The notes: generated by a model from the sequence alone, not told the origin. Counted from the first letter of the stretch, positions 51,813 to 61,328 are shown. The stretch: DNA of 64,000 bases from Enhydrobacter aerosaccus (GCF_900167455.1 NZ_FUWJ01000012.1:28501-92500); one strand, 5' to 3'. Translations and numbers: made by a program.

Positions 51813-52787
51813 TCAGTCGAGGCTTGCCCCGGTCCGCTTGACGATCGGTTCCAGGCGGACGAGATCGCCGGCCAGAATCTTCCCGAGTTCCGCCGGCGTG
51901 CTGGATGCGGGCTCCGCGCCGAGGGCAATCACGCGTTCGCGCACGCTGACCGACATCAGGATCGGCTGCAGGAGCGCGTTCAATCGGTCGATCACCTCAG
52001 GCGACGTCCCTGCCGGGGCGAACAATCCGTGCCAGCCGGACGCCACATCGACGCCCAGAATGCCGTGCTCCGCCAGCGTCTTGACGTCGGGAAGCGCAGG
52101 CAGGCGGTTCGGCCCGATCACGGCAAGGGCCTTCAGCCTGCCAGCCTGGATATGCGACATGGTCGTGGCCGAGTCGAACATGTAGTCGATCTGCCCGGCG
52201 AGCAGATCGTTCACGGCCGGCGCCAACCCCTTGTACGGCACGTGGTTGGTTTCGATACCAACGGTCGTATTGAACAGCTCCGAGGCGATCTGGATCAGGC
52301 TGCCATTGCCGGCCGAACCGTAATTGAGCGTCTTCGGCTTGGACTTGGCGAGGGCAATGAACGACTCCACGGTGTCGACGCCGAGTTTCGGGTGCACTAC
52401 GAGAATGAAATTGGTGCGCGCAGTCAGCGCCACCGGCGCGAAGCTCTTGACCGGATCGAACGGCAGCGAGCGGTACAGAAACGGATTGAGATTGAGCGTG
52501 CTACCGCCCGTGGCCAGCAGCGTGTAACCGTCCGGCGCCGCATGCGCCACCGAGGCCGCCGCGATATTGCCGTTTGCTCCCGGTCTGTTCTCGATCACGA
52601 CGGGCTGCCCGATCTGCTGCGACAATGCCTCGCCATAGGCACGGGCGATGGTGTCGATCGACCCTCCGGCACTCACCGAAACCACGATGTGAATTGGCTT
52701 GAAAGGATACGGCTCCTGGGCATCCGCAGCTCGTGCGATGATGGCCGGCGTTACCGCCAGCAGCCCGATAAAGCTCCGCCGATTCAT
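51813..52787 (-). CDS. Bug/TctC-family binding protein (last gene of aromatic operon)
   Basis: A 324-residue Bug protein with a leader (RRSFIGLLAVTPAIIARAADA) and IVVSVSAGGSIDTIARAYGEALSQQIGQPVVIENRPGANG. It is clearly different from the Bug protein at 50763. Its ATG overlaps the hydrolase stop (ATGA), making it the final gene of a 13-gene operon. A broken copy of its 3' end lies at 48512. Confidence 0.9.
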   Translation of the reverse strand: MNRRSFIGLLAVTPAIIARAADAQEPYPFKPIHIVVSVSAGGSIDTIARAYGEALSQQIGQPVVIENRPGANGNIAAASVAHAAPDGYTLLATGGSTLNLNPFLYRSLPFDPVKSFAPVALTARTNFILVVHPKLGVDTVESFIALAKSKPKTLNYGSAGNGSLIQIASELFNTTVGIETNHVPYKGLAPAVNDLLAGQIDYMFDSATTMSHIQAGRLKALAVIGPNRLPALPDVKTLAEHGILGVDVASGWHGLFAPAGTSPEVIDRLNALLQPILMSVSVRERVIALGAEPASSTPAELGKILAGDLVRLEPIVKRTGASLD

Positions 52788-53602
52788 GTCGATGTACCTG
52801 AACGCTTGGAAAGAAAATTTGCAACCAGCTCGTTGAATGCATCCGGCTGCTCGAGATAGAGCGCGTGACCGGCGCCCGCCACGACATGGACTTCGGCGCC
52901 CGGCCACTGGGCCGCAATCGCGCGATTGCGAGCGGGAGGCGTGATGAGATCGTTGTCGCCGAAAATCACCTGACCAGACAGTCTGCTCGGCAGACGCTTG
53001 ATGTCTGCCGTGATCTCTCCGGTCGACAACATGCGCGCCGCTTGACCGTATCCGCTTGCCCGAACGGATCCCATGGTATCGATCACGCGCTCCAGCGCCC
53101 CGGGAGGCGCCGTCGGACCGAGTAGTCGCGGTGCGCGCTTTTCAGCCATGCCTTGCGCGCCGAGCGTGGTTACATCGCCAATCCGTTGCTCGAGCAGTTT
53201 GAGACGTTCGGGTTCCGGCAGAGCACCGTGTCCGCCCGCGATGCTGCACAAGGTGAGCGACAGCACACGGTCCGGATGGTCAGCGCAAAAACGCGCCGCC
53301 GTGAGGCATCCAAGCGAATGGCCCAGCAGGTGGCACTCCCGGATATCCAGGGCCGTGAGGAATGCCAGCAGAGCCTCCGCATAGTCCGCTGCCGTCGGGC
53401 CGTCGATGGCAAGGTCGCTCGAGCCGCCATAGCCAGGCGCATCCCAGGCGACAACGCGCCATCTCCCCGACAGGCCGCCAACTTGCTGGTCGAAGGAGCG
53501 CGCCGCCGAGCCGATGCCGTGCAGCAGCACCAGGGGCTGGCCGGCGCCCTGGTCGAGGTAACTGAAGGTCCGACCACCCAGGTCTAGAACACGCACCGTC
53601 AC
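52784..53602 (-). CDS. Alpha/beta hydrolase (meta-cleavage-product type)
   Basis: A 272-residue hydrolase. The nucleophile elbow is GHSLG (Ser96), the acid is near Asp218 (GDNDLITP) and the base is His246 (GAGHAL); LHGIGSAARSF is the oxyanion-hole region. Similar enzymes (MhpC/BphD/PcaD types) cleave ring-fission products or enol lactones. It overlaps both neighbours by four bases, tying it to the extradiol dioxygenase operon. Confidence 0.85.
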   Translation of the reverse strand: MTVRVLDLGGRTFSYLDQGAGQPLVLLHGIGSAARSFDQQVGGLSGRWRVVAWDAPGYGGSSDLAIDGPTAADYAEALLAFLTALDIRECHLLGHSLGCLTAARFCADHPDRVLSLTLCSIAGGHGALPEPERLKLLEQRIGDVTTLGAQGMAEKRAPRLLGPTAPPGALERVIDTMGSVRASGYGQAARMLSTGEITADIKRLPSRLSGQVIFGDNDLITPPARNRAIAAQWPGAEVHVVAGAGHALYLEQPDAFNELVANFLSKRSGTST

Positions 53603-54552
53603 GCCGCGACGAAGGCGACGGGATGCGGCGCAGGCGAACCGATGACCATCGTAAACTGCGCGTCCGAGACGCCGTCGTTTCGAAAGTAGTGCGGACGTCC
53701 CGCGGGATTGAATAGGAGGTCGCGCTCGCCCAGACGGCGCTCGATCACCTCACCATCCTGCTCCCAACCGACGATGATCGTGCCGCCGAGAACGAAATAG
53801 ACATCCTCGACCTCCCGCACATAGGGCTTGATCGCCACGCCGCGCGGCAGGTGAATCATGTCCATGCTGTAGCTGACCGCTGGAGCGCCGCCTTCGCCGA
53901 TATAGGCCATGCGGGCGAAGCCCGCCTTCTCCCAAACCGGCCGGCGGTCGCGATAGCGGACGATCTGTCCGGCAAGCTCGCGGTGCCGCCAATCGCTGCT
54001 CTCCGGCGAGAACGCCTGAACCTTGTCCGAGTTCGGCGCGCCGAACCGCCGCGCCAGTTCCAGGTCCTTGTCCTTGGGATGGCAGACATGCACCGGCATC
54101 TCAGGCGTGCCGCTGCCGACGGTGATCTGCATCAGCACCGGCTCGACGCCGTCATTACGGAAACCATGCGGACGGCCGCTCTTGTTGAGGAGCAGGTCCT
54201 TCGGGCCAAGCTTCACCTCGACCACCTCGTCTCCCCACACCGTGCCGACGGTCAGCACGCCCTGCAGCACCATGAAATGTTCGACCACTTCATGCGCGTG
54301 CGAGGCGGCGAACTTGCCGACGGGCTGATTGACCAGGCTGAAGGTGAAATGTTCGGCCTTCATCGTGCTCGGATCATTGGTCTTGGGCGATCCACCGGCT
54401 CCGACATAGCGCAACTGTGCGCGTAACAGATCCGGAAAACCGCGGCTGGCCGGAAAGGCATCCCAGTCGAAGGTCTTCTCCGTGAACAGGCCGGCATGGG
54501 CGCGCATCTCGGTTGCAAGCATACTCGGCTTCGACAGGTTGGTGTCTGGCAT
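53599..54552 (-). CDS. Bicupin protein
   Basis: A 317-residue protein with two cupin domains (about residues 60-150 and 220-310). The first has HAHEVVEHFMVLQG and LLNKSGRPHGFRNDG; the second has YVREVEDVYFVLGG and LLFNPAGRPHYFRNDG. The repeated RPHxFRNDG shows internal duplication. The first domain keeps a possible metal site (His-His-Glu-His), the second less clearly. It may be a dioxygenase or an isomerase/binding protein. GGAGGAAG precedes the ATG. Confidence 0.78.
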   Translation of the reverse strand: MPDTNLSKPSMLATEMRAHAGLFTEKTFDWDAFPASRGFPDLLRAQLRYVGAGGSPKTNDPSTMKAEHFTFSLVNQPVGKFAASHAHEVVEHFMVLQGVLTVGTVWGDEVVEVKLGPKDLLLNKSGRPHGFRNDGVEPVLMQITVGSGTPEMPVHVCHPKDKDLELARRFGAPNSDKVQAFSPESSDWRHRELAGQIVRYRDRRPVWEKAGFARMAYIGEGGAPAVSYSMDMIHLPRGVAIKPYVREVEDVYFVLGGTIIVGWEQDGEVIERRLGERDLLFNPAGRPHYFRNDGVSDAQFTMVIGSPAPHPVAFVAA

Positions 54553-54580
54553 GTCACTTCCTCCGATTTGAATCATCTCG

Positions 54581-55372
54581 CTAACTTCTGCGCGCCAGCC
54601 AGCGGGAGATCTCGCTGGCTGCTTCGAGCACGGCATCCTTGAGTTCGCTATGCATGGCCTGCTCGTCGATATGGGCGTTGACGGCAGTAACGTTGATCGC
54701 CGCCACGATATGCCCGCCGCCATCGCGCACGGGAGCCGCGATCGCACTGACGCCCTCCTCGAAAAACGCCTGACTGACGGCGTAGCCCCGCTTGCGGTCA
54801 TCCTGCAGCAAGGCCTTCAACGCCTTGAGAGTGGTCGGGGTTTGCTTCGTGAACCGCTGCATGGTGTGGCCGCGGAAAAGGTCGGCCAACTGGCTGTCGT
54901 CCATGTCGAGGATCGTCATCCGGCCCATGATCGTCGCATGAACCGGAAACCGCGTGCCGACGCTGACACCACTCGCGATGGTGCTGCGGGCGGGAAAGCG
55001 GGAAACGTAAACGATCTCAAGGCCGTCGCGGACGACCATATGCGACGACAGGCCCGTAAGATCGCGCAGCCGCTGCAGGACCGGCTGCGCCACCTCGACC
55101 ATGTCGAGCGAGGCGAGATATTCGAAGCCACAACGCAGCAGCGCGGGCCCCAGGCTGAAGTGGCGCTTGCTCTCGTCGCACCTTAGATAGTCCATCGATT
55201 GCAGTGTCTGGAGCAGACGAAAGACCTTGGTTCGGGGAAGCGACAACCGACGGGCAATCTCGGGTGCCGTGAAGCTGCGATGCTCTCCCCCGAACAGCGA
55301 CAGGATGCCCAGCCCCTGCGCAAGCGCCGGCACGATGTATTTGTTCTCAGCGAGGGCGGAATCGTTCGACAT
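54581..55372 (-). CDS. IclR-family transcriptional regulator
   Basis: A 263-residue regulator. N-terminal winged helix: GILSLFGGEHRSFTAPEIARRLSLPRTKVFRLLQTLQSMDYL. The C-terminal IclR effector domain includes SFEE-like segments (YAVSQAFFEEGVSAIAAPVRDGGGHIVAAINVTAV). It is embedded in the operon, nine bases from the SDR gene. The IclR-like palindromes at 61663 and 61685, at the operon's head, are likely its targets. Confidence 0.88.
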   Translation of the reverse strand: MSNDSALAENKYIVPALAQGLGILSLFGGEHRSFTAPEIARRLSLPRTKVFRLLQTLQSMDYLRCDESKRHFSLGPALLRCGFEYLASLDMVEVAQPVLQRLRDLTGLSSHMVVRDGLEIVYVSRFPARSTIASGVSVGTRFPVHATIMGRMTILDMDDSQLADLFRGHTMQRFTKQTPTTLKALKALLQDDRKRGYAVSQAFFEEGVSAIAAPVRDGGGHIVAAINVTAVNAHIDEQAMHSELKDAVLEAASEISRWLARRS

Positions 55373-55381
55373 GCCTCGCCC

Positions 55382-56140
55382 TCAGTTGAACACGAAGCCG
55401 CCGTTGACCGGCACAAGCTGACCCGTGACGAATCCCGCCCCCTGGCCGAGGAGGAACACGATGACCCCGCTCACGTCCTCCGGCATCTGTGCGCGCGGCA
55501 TGGCACGGCCGGAGACATAGAGACGCTTGCGTTCCTCGGGCACGTACTCGGTTGCCTCGACCAGGACCAGGCCGGGAGCAATCGCGTTTACGGCAATGCC
55601 ATCCGGGCCGAGCTCACGGGCCAGCGAGCGTGTCATCGAGATCACCGCCCCTTTGCTGCCAACATAGTGCAGGAGGCGAGGCGCGCCCCACAGCGCCGTA
55701 TCCGACGCCAAATTCACGATGCGGCCGCCCAGGCTTGACCGCCGGAGCAAGGGCGCCATCGCCTTGATCATCAGCCATGTGCCGCGAACGTTCACCGCCA
55801 TCACCCTGTCCCAGGTGTCGATGTCGATTTCCTCGAACGTCTTGCCGCCGATTCCCGTGGCGATCGCGCCGTTGTTCACGAGGCCATCGATCGCGCCATA
55901 GCGGGCACCGACTTCCGCCCCCAGCGCCTCGATCGATCCGGGATCGCCGAGATCGACATCGAAAAATGCTGCCTCTGCCCCGCGCTGGCGCAGACTTTCG
56001 ACGGTCGCCTCTCCCCAATCGCGGCGAATATCGGCAACTAGTATTTTCTCCGCGCCCGCCGCCGCGCAGGCTTCGGCGAAGGCCCGGCCCAGTCCACGCC
56101 CGCCGCCGGTTATCAGAATGGTGCGTCCCTGCAGGCTCAT
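55382..56140 (-). CDS. Short-chain dehydrogenase/reductase
   Basis: A 252-residue SDR. NAD(P) motif TGGGRGLGRA, NNGA in LVNNGAIATG, and the catalytic set Ser (NLASD), Tyr and Lys in HYVGSKGA are intact. It probably oxidises or reduces a pathway intermediate. The ATG overlaps the permease stop (ATGA). Confidence 0.88.
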   Translation of the reverse strand: MSLQGRTILITGGGRGLGRAFAEACAAAGAEKILVADIRRDWGEATVESLRQRGAEAAFFDVDLGDPGSIEALGAEVGARYGAIDGLVNNGAIATGIGGKTFEEIDIDTWDRVMAVNVRGTWLMIKAMAPLLRRSSLGGRIVNLASDTALWGAPRLLHYVGSKGAVISMTRSLARELGPDGIAVNAIAPGLVLVEATEYVPEERKRLYVSGRAMPRAQMPEDVSGVIVFLLGQGAGFVTGQLVPVNGGFVFN

Positions 56141-56940
56141 GTGGCCAACCGCGCCCGGGCAGGCAGGTAATGCAGTACCCGCGCCTCCATGGCGACGACG
56201 AGGCTATAGAGCGCGATGCCGATCACCGTCAGCAGAATGATGGTGACGAAGACCTTCGCCGTTTCGCCGGCACCCTCGGCAACGGTCAGCAGATAGCCCA
56301 GCCCCGTGTTTCCGCCGACCAGTTCGCCGACCAGCACGCCGATGACCGCCAGCGTCGCTGCAATCCGCAAGCCGGCGAAGAGCGACGGCATCGCCGCGGG
56401 AAACTCGATCTTCCAGAACACCTGGAAGCGGTTGGCCGTGAAGGCCCTGGCCAGCCGCACGATGTCCGGATCGAGGGCTCGCACCGCCCCCAGCACATTG
56501 ATCATCACCGGGAAGAAGACGATCAGGATGCAAACAAGGATCTTGGGATAGACCGTATAGCCGAACCAGATGATGAACAGTGGCGCGAACGCCACCTTGG
56601 GCGCGATCTGCAGGGCAAGAATGTAGGGCGAGAGCACGAACTCCGCCGACGGCGACATGCCAAGCGCGAAGCCGCACACGATCCCCAGCGCCACGCCCAA
56701 CACGAAGCCCACGCCGACCTGCATGGCGGTGATCGCAGTATGATAGAGAAGACGGTCATGGCCGAGCATCCGCAGGAACTCGCGCCATACCTCGCTGGCC
56801 GACGGGATGATGAATTGCGGGATGCCGAACATCCCCGGCCCCCACTGCCAGGCGGCGAGGAAGGCGATGAACAGCAGCGCGCTCAGCAACGCCTTGTTGC
56901 GGAGGCCAGGCTGCAGGACGGCAGACGTCGCGGCGCTCAT
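56137..56940 (-). CDS. ABC importer permease (SsuC/TauC type)
   Basis: A 267-residue inner-membrane protein with six or seven helices. The EAA loop is IVRLARAFTANRFQVFWKIEFPAAMPSLFAGLRIAATLAVIGVLVGELVGG. It is the only permease of this importer, so it likely acts as a homodimer. Its ATG overlaps the binding-protein stop. Confidence 0.9.
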   Translation of the reverse strand: MSAATSAVLQPGLRNKALLSALLFIAFLAAWQWGPGMFGIPQFIIPSASEVWREFLRMLGHDRLLYHTAITAMQVGVGFVLGVALGIVCGFALGMSPSAEFVLSPYILALQIAPKVAFAPLFIIWFGYTVYPKILVCILIVFFPVMINVLGAVRALDPDIVRLARAFTANRFQVFWKIEFPAAMPSLFAGLRIAATLAVIGVLVGELVGGNTGLGYLLTVAEGAGETAKVFVTIILLTVIGIALYSLVVAMEARVLHYLPARARLAT

Positions 56941-57920
56941 TTCACGAACTGGTTGGTATAGAGGTCCTGCACCGGCGTCTTTGACCGGACGAGCCCCTCC
57001 TTGACGTAGAAATCCTGGAGAGCGGACAGCCGTGATTCGTCCATCTCGCCGAGCACCGCCTGGCCGCCATAGACATACTGGTTGTAGAGCTTGAAGGAGA
57101 GCGCGACGAAGTCCTCCTTGCCGGCCAGTTCCGGTGTCGCTTTCACGAAGTCGGCGGCGGCGGCGACCGGATCGGCCATGATATCCTTCATGCCCTTGAG
57201 CGTCGCACGGACGATTCTCTGAATGAGCTGGGGATTCTTCCTGATCGTCTCGTCGGAGGCGATGATTGCCTGAGCCATGCTCTTGAAGAGCCGGTCGGAC
57301 GGAATCACCTCGATATTCTTTTTCGCCATCATCACCTGGGCCGTCCAATCGGGGGTGGAGGCGAAGGCATCGGACTGGCCGGCGAGAAAGAGTTTCCAGA
57401 CATTGACCGGACCGACGGCCTGCGCGTTCACGTCGTCCTTGGTCATGCCCTGGCTCGCCAGCATGCCGAGCAGTGCGAAATAGGTCGTGTCCTGGTACGC
57501 CAGCACCGTGATCGTCTTGCCCTTGAGGTCCTTGACCGTGTCGAGGCCCTTGTCCTTGTCCATCACGAGCTGCATCAGTGCGCCGCCACCCAGCACGGCC
57601 ACCGCCTTGACCGGTACGCCGTTTGGTCGAACGATGATCGGCGTGTCGCCGATGCCGCCGCCGATCACCGCATTGCCGGCCCCGACCTGCTTGGCGACAT
57701 CGACGCCGCCCTTGCCGACCTGGAACTCGACATCGAGGTCTTCCGCCTTGAAGTAGCCGCGCTGCTTGGCCAGCACGAAGGGACCAAAGGCTGGAAGCGA
57801 CAACGGCGCCGGCAACAGATAGGTGATCGTCTCGGCCAGGGCGGGGCCCGCCCCGACGGCCATCGCAGCGCCAAGCGCGGCGCCGGCCAGGGCGATCCTC
57901 AATCTCGAAAGCATCGGCAT
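56937..57920 (-). CDS. ABC importer substrate-binding protein (NMT1/SsuA type)
   Basis: A 327-residue periplasmic protein with a signal peptide (LRIALAGAALGAAMAVGAGPALA), then TITYLLPAPLSLPAFGPFVLAKQRGYFKAEDLDVEFQVGKGG. GGAGGG favours the ATG at 57920 over one at 57935. It works with the permease at 56137 and the ATPase at 57945 to import the presumed aromatic substrate. Confidence 0.9.
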   Translation of the reverse strand: MPMLSRLRIALAGAALGAAMAVGAGPALAETITYLLPAPLSLPAFGPFVLAKQRGYFKAEDLDVEFQVGKGGVDVAKQVGAGNAVIGGGIGDTPIIVRPNGVPVKAVAVLGGGALMQLVMDKDKGLDTVKDLKGKTITVLAYQDTTYFALLGMLASQGMTKDDVNAQAVGPVNVWKLFLAGQSDAFASTPDWTAQVMMAKKNIEVIPSDRLFKSMAQAIIASDETIRKNPQLIQRIVRATLKGMKDIMADPVAAAADFVKATPELAGKEDFVALSFKLYNQYVYGGQAVLGEMDESRLSALQDFYVKEGLVRSKTPVQDLYTNQFVK

Positions 57921-57944
57921 TGAAAGGCCCTCCATTCTTGAACG

Positions 57945-58730
57945 CTAGGCCGCGGCCTGTTCTATTTGCAGCAACTGCATGAGCCGCACGACATAGGTCG
58001 CGACCTTGGGATGCTGGCGGCGCTTCATGGGATTGTCGCGGTCTTCGATGTCGACCTCGATCTCCTCGATGATGCGACCTGGACGCTGGCTCATGACCAG
58101 GATGCGGTCGGACAGAGCGATTGCCTCGACGAGATCATGCGTGATGAACAGGGCAGTCTTGCCGGTTTCGGCGAGCGTGCGGCCGAGGTCCTGCTGCAGC
58201 ACCATCTTGGTCTGGGCATCCAGCGCCGAGAAGGGTTCGTCCATCAACAGCACCGTCGGATCGACCGCGAGCGTCCGGGCAAGTGCCGCGCGCTGGCGCA
58301 TGCCACCGGACAGCTGATGGGGATAGTGATCGATGAAGTCGGTCAGGTGGCACTTCCCGAGCAGATCGAGCGCCCGCTGTCGGCGCTCGCGCCGCGAAAG
58401 GCCCTGGATTTCCTGGCCGAATTCGACGTTCTCGATGATCGTGCGCCAGGGCAGAAGGAGATCCTTCTGCAGCATGAAGGCGACGTGGCGATTGGGCTTG
58501 GTGACCAGTTCGCCATCGACATGAACTTCGCCGGAGGAAACGGGATCGAGACCCGACCCCATGTTGAGCAGGGTGCTTTTGCCACAGCCCGACGGACCGA
58601 TCAGCGACACGATTTCGCCGTCGGCGATGGAAAGGCTGACGCCCTCAACGGCGACGACGTGACCGCCCTGGCGGTGATTGGCGAAGCGCTTGGTGACGTT
58701 GCGGAACTCGATCCGCGGCGTATCCGGCAT
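57945..58730 (-). CDS. ABC importer ATPase (SsuB/TauB type)
   Basis: A 261-residue ATPase. Walker A GPSGCGKST, signature LSGGMRQR, Walker B VLLMDEPFSALD and LFITHDLVEA are all present. The start at 58730 has GCAGGAG upstream. It lies between the dioxygenase-type VOC gene (5 bases) and the binding protein (24 bases). Confidence 0.93.
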   Translation of the reverse strand: MPDTPRIEFRNVTKRFANHRQGGHVVAVEGVSLSIADGEIVSLIGPSGCGKSTLLNMGSGLDPVSSGEVHVDGELVTKPNRHVAFMLQKDLLLPWRTIIENVEFGQEIQGLSRRERRQRALDLLGKCHLTDFIDHYPHQLSGGMRQRAALARTLAVDPTVLLMDEPFSALDAQTKMVLQQDLGRTLAETGKTALFITHDLVEAIALSDRILVMSQRPGRIIEEIEVDIEDRDNPMKRRQHPKVATYVVRLMQLLQIEQAAA

Positions 58731-58735
58731 CGCGG

Positions 58736-59647
58736 TCACTCCTGCTTCTGGCGCCGCGTATTGCCGTCGATTCCACCGTCGACGGCCCATTCCGCAAACA
58801 CGCTCGGACTCGGTTGGAAATCGCGTGGCTTCCAATGCTCGGTCAGGATGTCCTCGTCGGCGAAATACTCGACCAACGCTCCGGCCGGACATTTGAAGTA
58901 CCAGAACAGCGCCGACGAAATCGGATGGCGCCCCGGTCCGATCTGGGTCTCCCAGCCACAGCGCGACAGATGCATGCCGCCGCCGATCACTTCGTGAAGA
59001 TCGCGCACCGTGAAGGCGACATGGTTCAGGCCGCGCTTGGCCTCCGGCAGCTGGAGCAGAAAGAGATCATGATGGCCGCCACGCGCGGCGCAGCGAAGGA
59101 AATGTCCCCGTCCCGGATAGCGATCGGACAGATGGAAGCCGAGTTCCTCGTAGAACTGGGTCGTCCGATCGAGGGCATCGGTGAAGAAGACGACGTGACC
59201 AACCTCGACCGGTTCCGCTCTCTCATAGATCGGGCTGGGTTGATCGATGCGCGCTGCGCGCCCCCAGACATTCGCCGGCGAGCCCGTAACCGAAACCGGC
59301 CTCTTGTGGGTCATCCGAAAGCCGATGCCGACGCCGGTGGGATCGACGCCGATGATCGTTCCGTCGATCTCGCGGAAACCGGGCCGGCGCCGAAGTGCGC
59401 CGAGCCTGCTCGGATCATCCACCCCCCAGATCACTTCCCGCAACGTCGGGCCCGCTTCCATGGCCGGCGGCAACGACGGATCATCGATCTTGCGGATGAA
59501 CACCTCGCACCCATTCAGGCTCTCGAAATCGAGCCCGTCAGCATGCTCGGCAACAAGGCGAAGTCCCCAATCGAGGAAGAAGTGGCGACATGCACCGACA
59601 TCTTCCACGCCGTAGGTAATGCGATCGATACCCTCAATGCCGGACAT
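58736..59647 (-). CDS. VOC-superfamily type I extradiol dioxygenase (BphC-like)
   Basis: A 303-residue two-domain VOC protein. The C-terminal domain carries the iron triad His151 (VGHVVFF), His209 (LNHVAFTV) and Glu260 (LVEYFAD). Spacing is nearly identical to the family enzyme BphC (His146, His210, Glu260), and His241 and Tyr250 sit at the BphC active-site positions. This supports true ring-cleaving activity on a catechol. The N-terminal domain lacks these ligands, as expected. It overlaps the RidA gene by 14 bases. Confidence 0.85.
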   Translation of the reverse strand: MSGIEGIDRITYGVEDVGACRHFFLDWGLRLVAEHADGLDFESLNGCEVFIRKIDDPSLPPAMEAGPTLREVIWGVDDPSRLGALRRRPGFREIDGTIIGVDPTGVGIGFRMTHKRPVSVTGSPANVWGRAARIDQPSPIYERAEPVEVGHVVFFTDALDRTTQFYEELGFHLSDRYPGRGHFLRCAARGGHHDLFLLQLPEAKRGLNHVAFTVRDLHEVIGGGMHLSRCGWETQIGPGRHPISSALFWYFKCPAGALVEYFADEDILTEHWKPRDFQPSPSVFAEWAVDGGIDGNTRRQKQE

Positions 59648-60050
59648 GGCGATCCACCGAGAAGTTGGCGAAGGCATCGATCTCCACCAGAAGGTCGGGG
59701 AAGACCAATCCCTTGACCTCCAGAAGCGTCGAGCAGGGATAAATACCTTCGAAGAACGCCGCCCGTGCGCGGTTCACCTCGTCTTTGCGAGCGATATCCG
59801 TCACGTAGATCACGAGCTTGTAGATATTCTGGACGCCGCCACCGGCTGCCTCGACCATCTCGACAACACGCTTCAGCACGGCGAGCGTCTGCTTCTCGAG
59901 GCTCGCGCCTCCGATCGGCGCTCCGTCCCTGCCCCGCGCGGTCACGCCCGATGTCACGATTTCATTGCCGACCACCAGGCAGTTCGACCACGTGGCTGCC
60001 GCTGGCTCGGCGATCGCGGGTGTCGACACCCGCCGGAACGAACCGATCAT
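59634..60050 (-). CDS. RidA/YjgF-family protein
   Basis: A 138-residue RidA-fold protein: NCLVVGNEIVTSGVTARGRDG, QTLAVLKRVVEMVEAAGGGVQNIYKLVIYVTDI and a C-terminal KGLVFPDLLVEIDAFA. The arginine usual before the active-site Glu in deaminases (often RxxE) is not clear, so hydrolysis of imines is not assured; members in catabolic operons may hydrolyse enamines or ring-fission products. GAGGA precedes the ATG. Confidence 0.82.
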   Translation of the reverse strand: MIGSFRRVSTPAIAEPAAATWSNCLVVGNEIVTSGVTARGRDGAPIGGASLEKQTLAVLKRVVEMVEAAGGGVQNIYKLVIYVTDIARKDEVNRARAAFFEGIYPCSTLLEVKGLVFPDLLVEIDAFANFSVDRHVRH

Positions 60051-60060
60051 GGCGACATCC

Positions 60061-61095
60061 TCACTGAATGGGATGGCCCGCGGCTTCCAGCGCCTTGAGC
60101 TGCGCCTCGGCCTTGCCGCGGAAGACGTGACGCAGACGCGCCAGGCCCATGTCGTGCTGATAGAGATATTCGCGCTGATTGGCGTCAGGCTCGAATTGCT
60201 CGAGCATGACGCGATCCTGTTCGAGAACCCGCCAATGCCGCGCCTCCAGACGGTTCTTGTAGAGGAAGCGCCAGGTGTCCCGCTGCCACCCCTCCACCTT
60301 GCGGCAACGCCAGTGAAAGACCGCGGCGCGCGTTTCGGAGATCGGCGTATAGACGCCAACGATATGGAAATTCCCGCCCGGCCCGCCACTCGGCGGATAG
60401 GGAATTTCCAGACGCAACCAGTGCGCACCCGTATCGACGAATTCCGTCCAGTCGAAATTGATGTTTCGCTGCCCTACCTTCTCGAACACGAATCCGGTCG
60501 GCGTTTCGCGCGTGCGAAACGTGGCGGTCGTGTCGCCGAACGACATCGAATGCGACTGCTTGTGCAGGAACGTGCCGTGCATCGGGTCCATGACGTTGTC
60601 GTAGACATACCGGTAGTCGCCTTCCCATTCGCAATAGCAAAGGAAGGAGCTGAATTCGGGCGACGTAAGTTGTTCGGGAAATCGGAGCTCGACCGGTTCC
60701 GGATGCAGCGCGTCCCCGACATAGGCGAAGATGACGCCGTGGCGCTCCTCAGTCGGGAACGACTTGACGCAATTCCGGCCTTCGAGCTTGCAGCCGGGAC
60801 TGCCGGGGACGGACATCACCGTCCCATCCTTGCGCACCTGCACGCCGTGATAGCCGCAAGCGATGCGGTCGCCCATGGGAATGCCCATCGACAGCGGCGC
60901 GCCGCGATGCGGGCAGTGATCTTCCAGCATGACGGGCCGGCCGGCGTCATCGCGCCAGAGCACAACCTTGAGACCCAGGCGGCGCAAGGAAATCGCCTTC
61001 TCGCCGAGAAAGTGCGAGGGGCAGATCGGATACCAGATGTTCCTCACGCCCTTGGCCAGAAGCTTGTTGATCGCCAGGTTTGTCACGGCACTCAT
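60061..61095 (-). CDS. Rieske monooxygenase (vanillate O-demethylase-like oxygenase)
   Basis: A 344-residue aromatic-ring or O-demethylating oxygenase. The Rieske site is Cys61, His63, Cys80 and His83 (CPHRG and CGYHGV). The iron site is DNVMDPMHGTFLH (Asn167, Asp170, His173, His178). Length and motifs match VanA/toluene-sulfonate-type alpha subunits. No reductase is in the operon, so electrons must come from elsewhere. It probably generates the catechol for the extradiol dioxygenase. Confidence 0.88.
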   Translation of the reverse strand: MSAVTNLAINKLLAKGVRNIWYPICPSHFLGEKAISLRRLGLKVVLWRDDAGRPVMLEDHCPHRGAPLSMGIPMGDRIACGYHGVQVRKDGTVMSVPGSPGCKLEGRNCVKSFPTEERHGVIFAYVGDALHPEPVELRFPEQLTSPEFSSFLCYCEWEGDYRYVYDNVMDPMHGTFLHKQSHSMSFGDTTATFRTRETPTGFVFEKVGQRNINFDWTEFVDTGAHWLRLEIPYPPSGGPGGNFHIVGVYTPISETRAAVFHWRCRKVEGWQRDTWRFLYKNRLEARHWRVLEQDRVMLEQFEPDANQREYLYQHDMGLARLRHVFRGKAEAQLKALEAAGHPIQ

Positions 61096-61106
61096 TGCTC
61101 GCTCCC

Positions 61107-61328
61107 TCAGGCGCCCAGGCGCTTCATTTCTTTCCGGAACAGGTCCTCGTTCCAGGTCTGACCGTTCGGCGCGGGCACATTCGCCTCGACAAGGCTTGCA
61201 ACCAGTCCGGGCAAATCATGAATGCCCGCGGCAAACGCACGCTCAATCGCGTCCCCCAGCAGATTCTGATAGTCGTCCGGCTCGCGATCGCGCGCCTGGT
61301 GCGGATTGAGGTAGCAGGGACGCTCCAT
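61107..61328 (-). CDS. Small recombinase-like helix-turn-helix protein
   Basis: A 73-residue protein: YQNLLGDAIERAFAAGIHDLPGLVASLVEANVPAPNGQTWNEDLFRKEMKRLGA. The C-terminal part recalls the HTH domain of serine recombinases (VPAPNG-W). I associate such tiny proteins with Rieske-oxygenase operons, but their role is unknown. AAAGGAGG precedes the ATG, which overlaps the previous stop by one base. Confidence 0.7.
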   Translation of the reverse strand: MERPCYLNPHQARDREPDDYQNLLGDAIERAFAAGIHDLPGLVASLVEANVPAPNGQTWNEDLFRKEMKRLGA

